Part shown: positions 1-7,643 of the stretch, in pieces | How positions within the stretch are numbered: position 1 is the first letter of the stretch | How the letters are laid out: each line of letters begins with the position of its first letter | NCBI GenBank assembly: GCA_910587105.1 | Contig: CAJUMB010000028.1 | Location: 1-42,752, forward strand | DNA from: an uncultured Lachnospiraceae bacterium | Lineage (GTDB): Bacteria > Bacillota > Clostridia > Lachnospirales > Lachnospiraceae | Reading direction: 5' to 3' | Length of the DNA: 42,752 nt | Made by a program: the position numbers and the translations under genes | The notes under the pieces: model-generated | Told to the model about the DNA's origin: nothing | What the model saw: the letters and a program-made list of their open reading frames with translations, nothing else | Databases searched by the model: none

Positions 1-51
1 CCGGCCTACCGCTTAGGAGGCGGTCGCTCTATCCAGCTGAGCTATAGCGAC
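1..51 (-). tRNA. tRNA-Arg (CCU), 3' part outside the window
   Basis: On the minus strand the sequence begins with a 7-nt acceptor strand followed by TAGCTCAGCTGG, the normal D-arm, and then an anticodon arm with stem ACCGC/GCGGT and loop CTCCTAA. The anticodon is therefore CCU, reading the arginine codon AGG. The variable loop is reached at base 1, so the T-arm, 3' acceptor strand and CCA end lie outside the window. Confidence 0.93.
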
Positions 52-149
52 ATTTATTATTTCTAATGCCGTTTCCAGCACTGTACATATAATACTATAA
101 AACACGAAATATTGCAATAAAAAGTTTTTCAGGAAATAAAAGGAAATGA

Positions 150-178
150 TTGTGTCTATCTGTGAATTTTGTTATAGT
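150..178 (+). promoter_or_regulatory. Probable promoter of the dCMP deaminase operon
   Basis: TTGTGT (150-155) and TATAGT (173-178) are separated by 17 bases, as expected for a housekeeping sigma-A promoter. The -35 box matches the consensus weakly and the -10 box well. It lies about 75 bases before the first gene. Confidence 0.5.
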
Positions 179-255
179 GGAAAGGACATAAACATACAGG
201 CTTTACCCATGGATGTGTAATATACAGGGATAAAACGAAAGGAATGGTCATTTTT

Positions 256-744
256 ATGGCGAGAAGAGATAAAATCAATTACTATTTGGATCTGGCCCAG
301 GTGGTGGCACAGAGGGGAACCTGTCTGCGCCGTCTCTATGGGGCAGTAATTGTGAAAAATGATGAGGTTATTTCCACTGGTTATACAGGGGCGCCCAGGG
401 GGCGTGAGAACTGTTCCGACAGGAAAACCTGTATCCGGGAGGAATTGAATGTCCCCAGGGGTGAGCGATATGAGCTGTGCAGGAGTGTTCATGCAGAGGC
501 CAATGCCATTATCAGCGCTTCCAGGGATCAGATGCTGGACAGCTCCCTTTATCTTGCGGGGACAGAAGTTTCTACAGGAGAGCTGATTAAAAATTCCTGT
601 AGCTGTTCTATGTGTAAACGGATGATTATCAATGCTGGTATTAAGGAAGTTTATATTCGTGATACCAGGGATGACTATCGGAAAATTTATGTGGAAGACT
701 GGATTGCGGATGACGATTCGCTGAACATGGAATATGGATATTAA
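256..744 (+). CDS. dCMP deaminase (ComEB-like)
   Basis: Zinc-dependent cytidine/deoxycytidylate deaminase family; the family converts dCMP to dUMP, feeding dTMP synthesis in the cytosol. The zinc and catalytic motif HAEAN is present, followed later by the second zinc motif CSCSMC, a variant of the usual PCxxC. The length (162 aa) is typical. The ATG at 244 touches the AAAGGA ribosome site directly, so the in-frame ATG at 256 (protein begins MARRDKINYY), 12 bases after that site, is the better start. The gene overlaps the next one by 11 bases, which suggests co-transcription. A competence-linked or more general deaminase role cannot be separated from sequence alone. Confidence 0.9.
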   Translation: MARRDKINYYLDLAQVVAQRGTCLRRLYGAVIVKNDEVISTGYTGAPRGRENCSDRKTCIREELNVPRGERYELCRSVHAEANAIISASRDQMLDSSLYLAGTEVSTGELIKNSCSCSMCKRMIINAGIKEVYIRDTRDDYRKIYVEDWIADDDSLNMEYGY

Positions 745-1486
745 GACACAGCAGCGTGTGCATTTTCTGGACTCGCTGCGGGGAGTTACGATTATTCATA
801 TGGTGCTGTTTCATTTTTGCTATGACCTGGTATTTTTCTTGGGGGCTGCCATACCTTGGTATACACAATGGCAGGGAAATCTGTGGGGCGCTTATATACG
901 CTGGAGTTTTATTCTGATTTCCGGTATGGTATTCTTCATGGGCAGGCACCCGGTAAAACGGGGGATGATTCTGCTGGGATGGGGCTGTGTACTCACACTG
1001 GCTACCTGGGCAGCAGTGCCGGAGGCACTGGTTCGTTTTGGCATCTTAAGTTTTCAGGGAGCTGCGTCGCTTATAGGTGTTCTGGCATATCCATGGCTGA
1101 AACGGACGCCCCCTCAGTGGGGGATGTTATGCTCGGCAATGCTTTTAGCTGTGTGCTGGACAGTGCCTCAGGGCGGCCTGGGAGCAGGCGGGCATATCCT
1201 GCTGAACATACCAGAGAGCTGTTATCGTACCCGGTATCTTTACTGGCTGGGCTTTCCAGGCAAGGACTTTTACTCAACGGATTATTTTCCCATATTACCT
1301 TGGATTTTTCTGTTCTTTTTCGGAGTTTTTCTTGGTGAATTTTTACGTGCCAAAGGAGTATTTGAGTGGATGGGCAGAAGAAAGCCCGGTGTACTGGCTT
1401 TTTTTGGCCGGCATAGTTTAGGCATCTATCTTCTGCATCAGCCGGTTCTATATGGAGTGTGTATAATTATAAAAGGGTTATATTGA
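734..1486 (+). CDS. DUF1624 / HGSNAT-like membrane protein
   Basis: A 250-aa polytopic membrane protein with about seven hydrophobic segments. The N-terminus (RVHFLDSLRGVTIIHMVLFH) carries the LDSLRG-type motif and membrane histidine of the heparan-alpha-glucosaminide N-acetyltransferase catalytic domain (DUF1624). Members of this family are thought to move acyl groups across the membrane onto envelope sugars; the bacterial substrate is unknown. It starts inside the end of the dCMP deaminase gene, so translation is probably coupled. The family call is fairly sure; the substrate is not. Confidence 0.82.
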   Translation: MDIKTQQRVHFLDSLRGVTIIHMVLFHFCYDLVFFLGAAIPWYTQWQGNLWGAYIRWSFILISGMVFFMGRHPVKRGMILLGWGCVLTLATWAAVPEALVRFGILSFQGAASLIGVLAYPWLKRTPPQWGMLCSAMLLAVCWTVPQGGLGAGGHILLNIPESCYRTRYLYWLGFPGKDFYSTDYFPILPWIFLFFFGVFLGEFLRAKGVFEWMGRRKPGVLAFFGRHSLGIYLLHQPVLYGVCIIIKGLY

Positions 1487-1708
1487 AATTTTTATAAAAA
1501 AAACGAAAAAAATGATGACTTTAGACAATTATATGATATAATACTAAGAACTAGCTCATAAAAATCACACAAATCGAAAATGTAAGCGTATAAGTCCAAA
1601 ATCTATTGCTCCATCCAGACAGTAATTAACGGTTTTGTCTAAACTTATGATGTCTGAAAGCAGTTTTGCAATTATTTTTAATAGGTTCTAAAAGTGAGGG
1701 GGGATTAT

Positions 1709-3379
1709 ATGTCAATATTTGATTGGTTTAAGAAAAAACAGGAGGAGGAAGAGCAGGAACAGGTAGAATTGGAAAGTGCCCGGAAAGTATTGAGGGAGAC
1801 GAGTTTTAAAGGGAACGAACGGGTTGATAAACTTCTGGAAGATATTTGGGCAGACAGAGAACGTCATCCCTCGGATATGGCGGCAGTGGAACCTTTTCTT
1901 AAAACCCTTCGGCAGAATCTGAAAAATCTTGAGACGAAACGCAAAGCAGCAGAATTATTGGAAGCAAAAAAGGGGTGGGGACAGGACGTGGAAGGAAGCG
2001 AGATACAAATCCCTTTGGTGAATGCAAACTGCAATGTGTTCCTTACGGCTGATAAAATGGCTGCCTTTGTGTGTGTGTTTCCTCCCATTGCAGGCGGGGA
2101 AGAGATCAGGTATGAGCTGATCAAGGAAGCTCTGAACAAAAAAAATATTAAGTTCGGAGTGGATGAAGAAAAGCTGATTGATATTGCAGATGAAAAAAAA
2201 TATGGTGTTTTGTTTGCAGCAGCCAGGGGTAAGCCCTGCATTCATGGGGAAGACGGATTTGTGGTTGACCATTATCCCAGGGAAGTGGATGAGGGACTGA
2301 AAGAAGATGAACGGGGCAATGTGGATCATAAAAGTCTGCGCAGATTTCACAGTGTCCAGGAAGGTGATTTGATCTGTGAGATCACGCATCCCACAGAGGG
2401 AGAAGATGGCATGGACGTGACAGGCCGGGAGTTAAAGGCACGTCCGGGAAAAAGCCCCCATGTACCCCAGGGAAAGAATACAGAGTTGTCTGAAGACGGC
2501 ACAAAATTGACAGCTGTGATGGACGGCGATGTTACTTTTCAGAATAATACATTTTGTGTAGATAAAATACTGACCATATCAGAATCGGTGGATAATTCTG
2601 TGGGCAATCTGGACTATAATGGGAATATTGTGATTAAAGGGGATGTGAAAAGCGGATTTAAAGTCAATGCCACAGGAGATATTATTGTACAGGGGTCTGT
2701 GGGAAGTGCCAAGCTGTGTGCTGGAGGAAATATTGAGATCATAGAAGGCATGAACGGAAATGGCCAGGGAACACTGGAGGCCCGGGGGGATGTCAAAATT
2801 ACTTTTATGGAAAGCGTAAATGTGATCTGCTATCAGGATATCTATGCTGCCACCATTGTCAATTCTGACATTTTATGCGGTGGAAGTATCTATGCAACAA
2901 AAGGTAAAGGGGTAGTGGTGGGCGGTTCCATCAAAGTGAAGACAGCTGTGGAGGCTAAGAGGATCGGCAATCAGAGTGGCGGTGAGAATAATATCAGGCT
3001 GGGATATGAGCTGTCTGATGAGGATGATCTGGAGACCATGCACAAAGATTTAGAGGCCAGCAGAGATACGTTAGATAAAATTTATAAAAACATAATGTAT
3101 TTGAAAAGCCAGGAAGCTATTCCGGAACATAGAAAAGAATTGTTGGAAAAACTTGAGGTGCAGAGCGTTCTGTATATACAGAAGATTGAGACTTTAGAAG
3201 AAAAAATAGAGGAGGCAGAAAACGCGAAACCTGATTTCAGCCAATGCAAGGTGCGGAGCAAGATCATCTATCCTATGACTAAAATTTCTCTGGATCGAGC
3301 AAAATATACGGTAAGAGAGACGTCGCCCATGTGTTCCATCTATTATAGGGATGAAGAACTTCAAATGGGAACCTATTAA
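1709..3379 (+). CDS. FapA family protein (DUF342)
   Basis: A 556-aa protein with a charged N-terminus (MSIFDWFKKKQEEEEQEQ), a mixed alpha/beta region, a long central part with repeated beta-strand segments such as NGNIVIKGDV and GGNIEII (residues about 290-430; right-handed beta-helix pattern), and a C-terminal coiled coil (about 440-515). This is the order seen in FapA/DUF342 proteins, named from flagellar assembly but common in non-flagellated Clostridia and linked there to polar or envelope organisation. No flagellar genes are nearby. A GTG at 1694 is in frame but overlaps the ribosome site GAGGGGGG, so the ATG at 1709 is preferred. A TATAAT at 1537-1542 may be the -10 box. Confidence 0.85.
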   Translation: MSIFDWFKKKQEEEEQEQVELESARKVLRETSFKGNERVDKLLEDIWADRERHPSDMAAVEPFLKTLRQNLKNLETKRKAAELLEAKKGWGQDVEGSEIQIPLVNANCNVFLTADKMAAFVCVFPPIAGGEEIRYELIKEALNKKNIKFGVDEEKLIDIADEKKYGVLFAAARGKPCIHGEDGFVVDHYPREVDEGLKEDERGNVDHKSLRRFHSVQEGDLICEITHPTEGEDGMDVTGRELKARPGKSPHVPQGKNTELSEDGTKLTAVMDGDVTFQNNTFCVDKILTISESVDNSVGNLDYNGNIVIKGDVKSGFKVNATGDIIVQGSVGSAKLCAGGNIEIIEGMNGNGQGTLEARGDVKITFMESVNVICYQDIYAATIVNSDILCGGSIYATKGKGVVVGGSIKVKTAVEAKRIGNQSGGENNIRLGYELSDEDDLETMHKDLEASRDTLDKIYKNIMYLKSQEAIPEHRKELLEKLEVQSVLYIQKIETLEEKIEEAENAKPDFSQCKVRSKIIYPMTKISLDRAKYTVRETSPMCSIYYRDEELQMGTY

Positions 3380-3380
3380 G

Positions 3381-3450
3381 GAAGCACATGGCCAATCTTC
3401 CCCAAAGAGGGCGTGCGGATAGCGTGAATGATTTTCAAACACGTTTTACA
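3381..3450. repeat. Degenerate copy of a dispersed intergenic repeat
   Basis: Within this stretch, GAATGATTTTCAAACACGTT (3426-3445) matches the reverse complement of the element at 5888-5988, whose core reads GAATGATTTTTAAGGCACGTT with about 23 of 31 surrounding positions shared. Both copies lie between genes. The left border is uncertain. Confidence 0.35.
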
Positions 3451-3478
3451 ATATAAAAATGAAAAATGAGATGACAGG

Positions 3479-3525
3479 AATGCCGGAAAAAGCCATACAA
3501 AGATATTGCTTTCTCCGGCATTTTT
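3479..3525 (+). terminator. Rho-independent terminator after the FapA-like gene
   Basis: The arm AATGCCGGA (3479-3487) pairs with TCCGGCATT (3514-3522), with further AAAGC/GCTTT pairing inside, and is followed by a T-run. It ends the first operon before the thioredoxin gene. Confidence 0.85.
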
Positions 3526-3651
3526 AAGATACGTTTTAGTGCTCCATCCGGGCAGAAAGATTCAGGGATAAAAGCAATACATGATTTTTTCAAAATACTG
3601 CATACTATGGTCAGAGAAGCGAAAACATGTTTTCATGAAAGGAGACATCAT

Positions 3652-3957
3652 ATGGCAATAGTCAATGTGGATGAAAATAATTTTGAGGAACAGATTCTGC
3701 AGGCGGGAGAAACTACGCTTGTGGACTTTTATGCAGATTGGTGCAGCCACTGCAGGACAATTGCACCTCTGCTTGATCAGTTGTCCGGGGAAAAACAAAT
3801 CAGGATTGCAAAGATTAATGTGGACGAAAGCCCTCGTTTGGCAGAGCATTATAAAATCATGGCAATACCGGCCCTGCTGCTGTTTCAGGATGGCAAGGTA
3901 ACAGGCAGAAAGACAGGGGGGATATCGAAGGGAGAAATTTTGGAAATGGTGCAATAA
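3652..3957 (+). CDS. Thioredoxin-like protein with WCSHC active site
   Basis: A 101-aa single-domain thioredoxin fold. The redox motif is WCSHC (protein begins MAIVNVDENNFEEQ), preceded by VDFYADW, and the cis-proline loop reads MAIPALL. The usual WCGPC is replaced by WCSHC, a change expected to shift redox potential and partner choice. The in-frame ATG at 3607 lacks a ribosome site; the ATG at 3652 has AAAGGAG seven bases upstream. It lies just before the perR-rubrerythrin genes, suggesting an oxidative-stress or thiol-repair role, although a separate promoter follows it. Confidence 0.9.
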   Translation: MAIVNVDENNFEEQILQAGETTLVDFYADWCSHCRTIAPLLDQLSGEKQIRIAKINVDESPRLAEHYKIMAIPALLLFQDGKVTGRKTGGISKGEILEMVQ

Positions 3958-3963
3958 AAACTG

Positions 3964-4017
3964 TTGACAAAATTGTGAAAATCTTATATTCTTATAACAA
4001 TAACGATTACTGTTATT
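3964..4017 (+). promoter_or_regulatory. perR promoter with PerR-type operator
   Basis: TTGACA at 3964-3969 is followed at usable spacing by TATATT/TATTCT (3985-3992). Just downstream lies the 19-bp palindrome AATAACGATTACTGTTATT (3999-4017). The same arrangement, with 16 of 19 operator bases identical, precedes the rubrerythrin gene. Its position over the transcription start fits repression by the Fur-family regulator that follows, including autoregulation. Confidence 0.72.
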
Positions 4018-4092
4018 AGCAGCTGATGTTAAGTTTTTAAGAATGCTACTGTATAGTTATGTTGCTGCATAATGACTGGAAAGGATAGCGTT

Positions 4093-4491
4093 ATGGGTGC
4101 ACTGAAATACAGCCGCCAAAGGGAGTCAATCAAAGAATTACTGCGGACCAGGGGAGATCATCCCACCGCTGATATGGTTTATGAAAGTATGCGTCAGATC
4201 TATCCGAATATTAGTCTGGGGACGGTATACAGGAATCTGTCGCTGCTGGTCAGCATCGGGGAGATTTCTAAGATTTCCACGCCCCAGGGGGCAGACCGTT
4301 TTGATGGAAGGCTTTCCCCGCATAATCACTTTATCTGCCGGCACTGTCATAAGGTGTCTGATGTGGAAATGGAGGAAATGGACGATATGCTTGAAAGAGC
4401 AGGAAGAAAATTTTCTGGCATTATTGACGGCTATACCATACATTTTACAGGTGTGTGCAGGGAATGTAAGTTTTCCGGGAAATCCTGTTGA
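4093..4491 (+). CDS. perR: Fur-family peroxide regulator (PerR-like)
   Basis: A 132-aa Fur-family repressor: N-terminal winged helix (ISLGTVYRNLSLL recognition helix) and C-terminal metal-binding dimer domain. Two structural zinc pairs, CRHC and CREC, are present. The regulatory metal ligands expected in PerR can be placed: a histidine in GDHPTADMV, an aspartate in ADRFDG, the two histidines of PHNHF and an aspartate in VSDVE. In PerR these bind iron and sense peroxide by histidine oxidation. The ATG at 4072 has no ribosome site; the one at 4093 follows GGAAAGGA. The neighbouring rubrerythrin and shared operator support PerR over Fur or Zur, though sequence cannot prove the metal. Confidence 0.87.
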   Translation: MGALKYSRQRESIKELLRTRGDHPTADMVYESMRQIYPNISLGTVYRNLSLLVSIGEISKISTPQGADRFDGRLSPHNHFICRHCHKVSDVEMEEMDDMLERAGRKFSGIIDGYTIHFTGVCRECKFSGKSC

Positions 4492-4540
4492 CAAAGACAG
4501 GCTTATATGGTAGAGTATGACAATAATAGTTACTGTTATT
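4488..4540 (+). promoter_or_regulatory. Rubrerythrin promoter with PerR-type operator
   Basis: TTGACA (4488-4493) overlaps the perR stop codon. TAGAGT (4511-4516) stands 17 bases downstream, and the palindrome AATAATAGTTACTGTTATT (4522-4540) follows. It is nearly identical to the operator before perR (3999-4017), so the rubrerythrin gene can be induced from its own peroxide-responsive promoter. Confidence 0.75.
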
Positions 4541-4587
4541 AAATTGGGTAGCAATAGGTTAATTTTAATACAAAAAGGAGAACTAAA

Positions 4588-5130
4588 ATGGCTAAATTTG
4601 TATGTAGTGTATGTGGTTATGTTCATGAAGGCGATGCAGCTCCGGAAGCATGTCCTGTATGTAAAGCACCCGCTGAAAAATTCGTAAAACAGGAAGGTGA
4701 AATGAGCTGGGCAGCAGAGCATGTTGTTGGTGTGGCAAAGGGAGCCAGCGAAGATATCATGGCAGATTTAAGAGCAAACTTTAACGGAGAGTGCTCAGAA
4801 GTTGGTATGTATCTGGCTATGGCAAGAGTTGCACACAGAGAAGGATATCCGGAGATCGGTCTGTACTGGGAAAAAGCTGCATATGAAGAAGCAGAACATG
4901 CTGCAAAATTTGCAGAACTGCTTGGTGAAGTTGTTACAGACAGCACAAAGAAAAACCTTGAGATGAGAGTAGAGGCTGAAAACGGCGCTACTGCTGGAAA
5001 GACAGACCTTGCAAAACGTGCAAAAGCAGCTAACCTGGATGCTATCCATGATACTGTACATGAGATGGCTCGTGACGAGGCTAGACATGGAAAGGCTCTG
5101 AAAGGACTTCTGGACAGATACTTTGGCTAA
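4588..5130 (+). CDS. Rubrerythrin (reverse type, N-terminal rubredoxin domain)
   Basis: A 180-aa non-haem iron peroxidase. The order is inverted relative to classical rubrerythrin: the rubredoxin centre (CSVCGY and CPVCK) occupies residues 1-40, followed by the ferritin-like four-helix di-iron domain with ligand motifs in NGECSEVGMY, YEEAEHA and DEARHGKA. Such reverse rubrerythrins (as in Clostridium acetobutylicum) reduce hydrogen peroxide with NADH via electron carriers and are strongly induced by oxygen under PerR control. The ribosome site AAAAAGGAG is strong. It has its own promoter and a strong double terminator. Confidence 0.95.
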   Translation: MAKFVCSVCGYVHEGDAAPEACPVCKAPAEKFVKQEGEMSWAAEHVVGVAKGASEDIMADLRANFNGECSEVGMYLAMARVAHREGYPEIGLYWEKAAYEEAEHAAKFAELLGEVVTDSTKKNLEMRVEAENGATAGKTDLAKRAKAANLDAIHDTVHEMARDEARHGKALKGLLDRYFG

Positions 5131-5158
5131 GAGGAAAACTGCATAAAATAAGGCTTTT

Positions 5159-5233
5159 GAGGGGAATAAGTGTATATACATTTGTTCCTCTTTTTTATCG
5201 TATAGGGAACTTCGTCTCCTATACGATAAAAAA
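5159..5233. terminator. Two hairpins forming a bidirectional terminator
   Basis: The first hairpin (5159-5190) has arms ending GAGGGGAA and TTCCTC and is followed by six T. The second is a perfect 16-bp inverted repeat, TTTTTTATCGTATAGG (5191-5206) against CCTATACGATAAAAAA (5218-5233), with T-runs on both strands. It stops rubrerythrin transcription on the plus strand and the convergent DUF5721-like gene on the minus strand. Confidence 0.85.
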
Positions 5234-5327
5234 CCTCCGGGGCAGGCCGCCCGCCTGAGAATCCTGCAGAGTTTCGGCCGATGGAGTATGGACGGCTGAA
5301 ACCTTTGTCTGATAGATTGGTATTTTA

Positions 5328-5834
5328 TCATGACAGATCTTCACAATCAATATCATTTTCCAGAAAAAACTGCAGCACCATCCGATCCCACATTTGATCC
5401 AGGGATTTATCCAATGAAAAGGTACTCACGGAGGTGCCTGTGGTGCAGACCAGCTGTCCGGAGTTATATTGAATATTCAAAAACAGGCCATTTATCTGAT
5501 CGGGGTCTAAAGAAATTCCGCTTTCTATAACGGCATAACGGATTTTTTCATACGACAGGCGGAATACAAACTTAAATTGAAGCGGTGTCTGTTTTCCGCG
5601 TATGATGGAATAGCAAAAAGGTTTCATTTCCTTCCACAGGGAATGGGTACGGTGGCAGCGGTCTAAAATTTCCCGGGCTTCCTCGGAAAAAAAATCTGGA
5701 TGGAGGGTGCCGTCTATAATAAAAGTGTTTCCAGTGGTGATCGTGGCCTCGGACAGCCAAAAAGAATCAAAATTTTCACCGACTAACAGCTGGGACATGA
5801 ATTTTTTTAGATTTGTTATTCTTTGGGCAATCAT
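5328..5834 (-). CDS. DUF5721-like protein, function unknown
   Basis: A 168-aa soluble protein with no signal peptide or membrane segment. The N-terminus (KKFMSQLLVGENFDSFWLSE) and the phrase TFIIDGTLHPDFFSE resemble the DUF5721 family, which I recall from Lachnospiraceae; no function is established. The ATG follows AAAGGAG at good spacing. It stands alone on the minus strand between rubrerythrin and degV. The family name is from memory and should be treated as probable. Confidence 0.7.
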   Translation of the reverse strand: MIAQRITNLKKFMSQLLVGENFDSFWLSEATITTGNTFIIDGTLHPDFFSEEAREILDRCHRTHSLWKEMKPFCYSIIRGKQTPLQFKFVFRLSYEKIRYAVIESGISLDPDQINGLFLNIQYNSGQLVCTTGTSVSTFSLDKSLDQMWDRMVLQFFLENDIDCEDLS

Positions 5835-5887
5835 CGTATACTCCTTTCATAAAAAATGTCTTACTGTTATACAAACCAAAACCCCAA

Positions 5888-5988
5888 TTTTCAGATGTGC
5901 TCTGGAACGTGCCTTAAAAATCATTCCTGCCATCTCCCGCCAAGTGTGACGCACATCTGACAAAAAGCATTTTTCAGACACGCTCTAA
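5888..5988. repeat. Intergenic repeat element with 10-bp inverted arms
   Basis: TCAGATGTGC (5891-5900) and GCACATCTGA (5951-5960) are perfect inverted arms around a 50-base loop. The opening TTTTCAGATGTGCTCT is echoed by TTTTCAGACACGCTCT at the other end (5972-5987), so the unit has both inverted and direct symmetry. A degenerate partial copy lies at 3381-3450. No protein is encoded, and it sits in the 275-bp gap before degV. Confidence 0.55.
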
Positions 5989-6109
5989 TCATTATATAGG
6001 AATTCCTAAAAAAAGAATAGAAGTTTTTGAAAAAGTCTTTTAAAGCGCAGGTAAGTGTGGTACTATAAACATGGTATTTAATACTATGTATAGTGGAAAA
6101 GAGGACGAT

Positions 6110-6949
6110 ATGAGTTATAAAGTTGTGATTGACAGCTGCGGAGAACTTCCCGCTGCATACAGAGAAGATGCCCGGTTTGAATCCGTGCCTTTAACATTGA
6201 TTGTAGAAGATGAAGATATTGTGGACGATGATACGTTTGACCAAAAAAGCTTTCTGGCAAAGGTGGCCGCAAGTCCTAACTGCCCCAAGTCTTCCTGCCC
6301 TTCACCAGAACGCTACAGACAGGCTTTCGACTGCGGGGCAGACCATATTTACGGCGTTACTTTGTCAGCTGAATTGAGTGGTTCTTATAACAGCGCAATG
6401 CTGGGCAGTCAGCTTTTATCGGAGGAAAAGCCCGGAAAAAAAATCCATATATTTAACTCCCGTTCCGCATCCGTAGGAGAGACATTAATTGCTCTAAAGA
6501 TTCAGGAGTGTGAAGAAGCGGGTATGTCTTTTGAAGATATTGTGGCTCAGGTAGAAGCATATATCGACAGCCAGAACACCTATTTTGTGCTGGAAAATCT
6601 GGAGACTTTGAAAAAAAACGGACGTATGAGCAAAGTGAAAGCACTGGTGGCTTCCGCGCTGAATATTAAGCCCGTAATGGGGGCTTCTAAAGAAGGAACC
6701 ATCCTTCAGCGTGATCAAGCACGGGGGATCAATAAGGCGTTGGTTAAAATGGTGGGACTGATTGTGTCAGAACTTCAGGATGGAGAAAAGAAGAAACTGG
6801 CTATTTCACATTGTAATTGCAGAGACAGGGCGGAGATGGTTCGGGATGCCATCCAGGAACGGGTGCAGGTACAGGAAATTTTGATTCTGGATACGGCAGG
6901 AGTAAGCTCCATGTATGCCAATGACGGGGGGATTATTGTAGTTGTGTAA
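6110..6949 (+). CDS. DegV family fatty-acid-binding protein
   Basis: A 279-aa two-domain DegV protein. Family motifs are clear: VIDSCGELP at the start, SCPSPERY, and VTLSAELSGSYNSA in the lipid-binding domain. Members of this family (FakB in staphylococci) hold a fatty acid while a separate kinase, FakA, phosphorylates it for phospholipid synthesis. No kinase gene is in the window. The in-frame ATG at 6071 lacks a ribosome site, while AAGAGGA precedes the ATG at 6110. A TATAAA at 6064-6069 may be the -10 box. Confidence 0.92.
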   Translation: MSYKVVIDSCGELPAAYREDARFESVPLTLIVEDEDIVDDDTFDQKSFLAKVAASPNCPKSSCPSPERYRQAFDCGADHIYGVTLSAELSGSYNSAMLGSQLLSEEKPGKKIHIFNSRSASVGETLIALKIQECEEAGMSFEDIVAQVEAYIDSQNTYFVLENLETLKKNGRMSKVKALVASALNIKPVMGASKEGTILQRDQARGINKALVKMVGLIVSELQDGEKKKLAISHCNCRDRAEMVRDAIQERVQVQEILILDTAGVSSMYANDGGIIVVV

Positions 6950-6966
6950 GTATTCATGTTTAACCC

Positions 6967-6995
6967 TTTTCTTTTTATAAAAAATATTGTATAAT
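6967..6995 (+). promoter_or_regulatory. Possible promoter of the small membrane protein gene
   Basis: A perfect TATAAT (6990-6995) lies 60 bases before the start codon. At 17-base spacing the upstream box is TTTTCT, a poor -35 match. Confidence 0.4.
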
Positions 6996-7055
6996 AACAA
7001 CCGTGCAGACTACAAACAGCAATATAAGAGGATAAAAAGGATAAAGGAGATATTT

Positions 7056-7304
7056 ATGAGTCAGGAAAAAGTAGACCGCTATAAGGAGAAGAAAGCACGG
7101 AGGCGTGAAATTTATAAAAAAGAAAAGAGACTGCTGGCATTGGAAAAATTTGCTGGAGTTTTAATCTGTGCTGTTCTTGTAGTATGGGTGGGATATTCTG
7201 TATATGGCAAGATAACAGCTGTTCAGAATGAAAAAGTTCAGGAAACAGTTATGGACACTGCTGCAATTGACAATTATCTAGCTGATCTAAATGCGGATGA
7301 ATAA
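7056..7304 (+). CDS. Small single-pass membrane protein, unknown function
   Basis: 82 aa. A highly basic N-terminal stretch (KEKKARRREIYKKEKR) precedes one transmembrane segment (about residues 30-50, LICAVLVVWVGYSVYG) and a short acidic extracytoplasmic tail. The positive-inside rule puts the basic part in the cytosol. The ATG follows AAAGGAG. It has its own TATAAT box and a strong terminator, so it looks like a single-gene unit. I do not recognise a named family. Confidence 0.8.
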   Translation: MSQEKVDRYKEKKARRREIYKKEKRLLALEKFAGVLICAVLVVWVGYSVYGKITAVQNEKVQETVMDTAAIDNYLADLNADE

Positions 7305-7337
7305 TAAGTCAGTGGTCGAATACTAAAATAAACAGGT

Positions 7338-7370
7338 AAAACCCCCGGGAAGTCGTTCCTGGGGGTTTTT
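7338..7370. terminator. Rho-independent terminator
   Basis: AAAACCCCC pairs with GGGGGTTTT around a GGGAA...TTCC inner stem, with a T-run. It serves the small membrane protein gene; its A-rich opposite end may also help end the convergent cold-shock transcript. Confidence 0.88.
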
Positions 7371-7379
7371 GACAGAAAA

Positions 7380-7580
7380 TTATAATTTCACAACGTTGGC
7401 AGCCTGCATGCCGCGGGCTCCTTCGGTCAAATCATAAGAAACAGCCTGGCCTTCATCTAAAGATTTAAAGCCTTCTCCCTGAATAGCAGAGAAATGTACA
7501 AATACATCGGCTCCGTCTTCTCCGGTAATAAAACCATATCCTTTTTCTGCATTAAACCATTTAACAGTACCTTTGTTCAT
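7380..7580 (-). CDS. Cold-shock protein (CspA family)
   Basis: 66 aa, the usual size of one cold-shock domain. Both RNA-binding motifs are intact: KGYGFI (RNP1) and VFVHF (RNP2), after the standard start MNKGTVKWFN. It binds single-stranded RNA and melts secondary structure. The ATG at 7580 follows GGAGG. The upstream 300 bases on the same strand hold a structured RNA and a hairpin that could form a long regulatory leader, which is typical of this family. Confidence 0.95.
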   Translation of the reverse strand: MNKGTVKWFNAEKGYGFITGEDGADVFVHFSAIQGEGFKSLDEGQAVSYDLTEGARGMQAANVVKL

Positions 7581-7599
7581 AATGTTACCTCCATAAAAA

Positions 7600-7642
7600 A
7601 TAAAAAATGAGATGATGCTGTAAAGGATCTTCCCTGTACAGC
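7600..7642 (-). terminator. Hairpin with T-rich tail before the cold-shock gene
   Basis: Read on the minus strand, GCTGTA-C-AGG pairs with CCT-T-TACAGC (7617-7642), followed after eight bases by a T-rich run. It may end the structured RNA upstream or act as an attenuator for the cold-shock gene. The gap before the T-run makes a classical terminator uncertain. Confidence 0.5.
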
Positions 7643-7643
7643 A

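Noticed and set aside
856..1338. 160-codon plus-strand frame inside the DUF1624 gene
   Set aside because: Out of frame with a clear polytopic membrane protein and lacking any ribosome site.
1487..1708. Riboswitch-like leader before the FapA-like gene
   Set aside because: Only a weak AGACA/TGTCT inverted repeat is present; no known aptamer core could be drawn, and the resemblance of TGCTCCATCC to a segment at 3540 is too short to matter.
5707..5949. 80-codon frame running from the DUF5721-like gene into the intergenic repeat
   Set aside because: Mostly antisense to the real gene and ends in a repeat element; no start signals.
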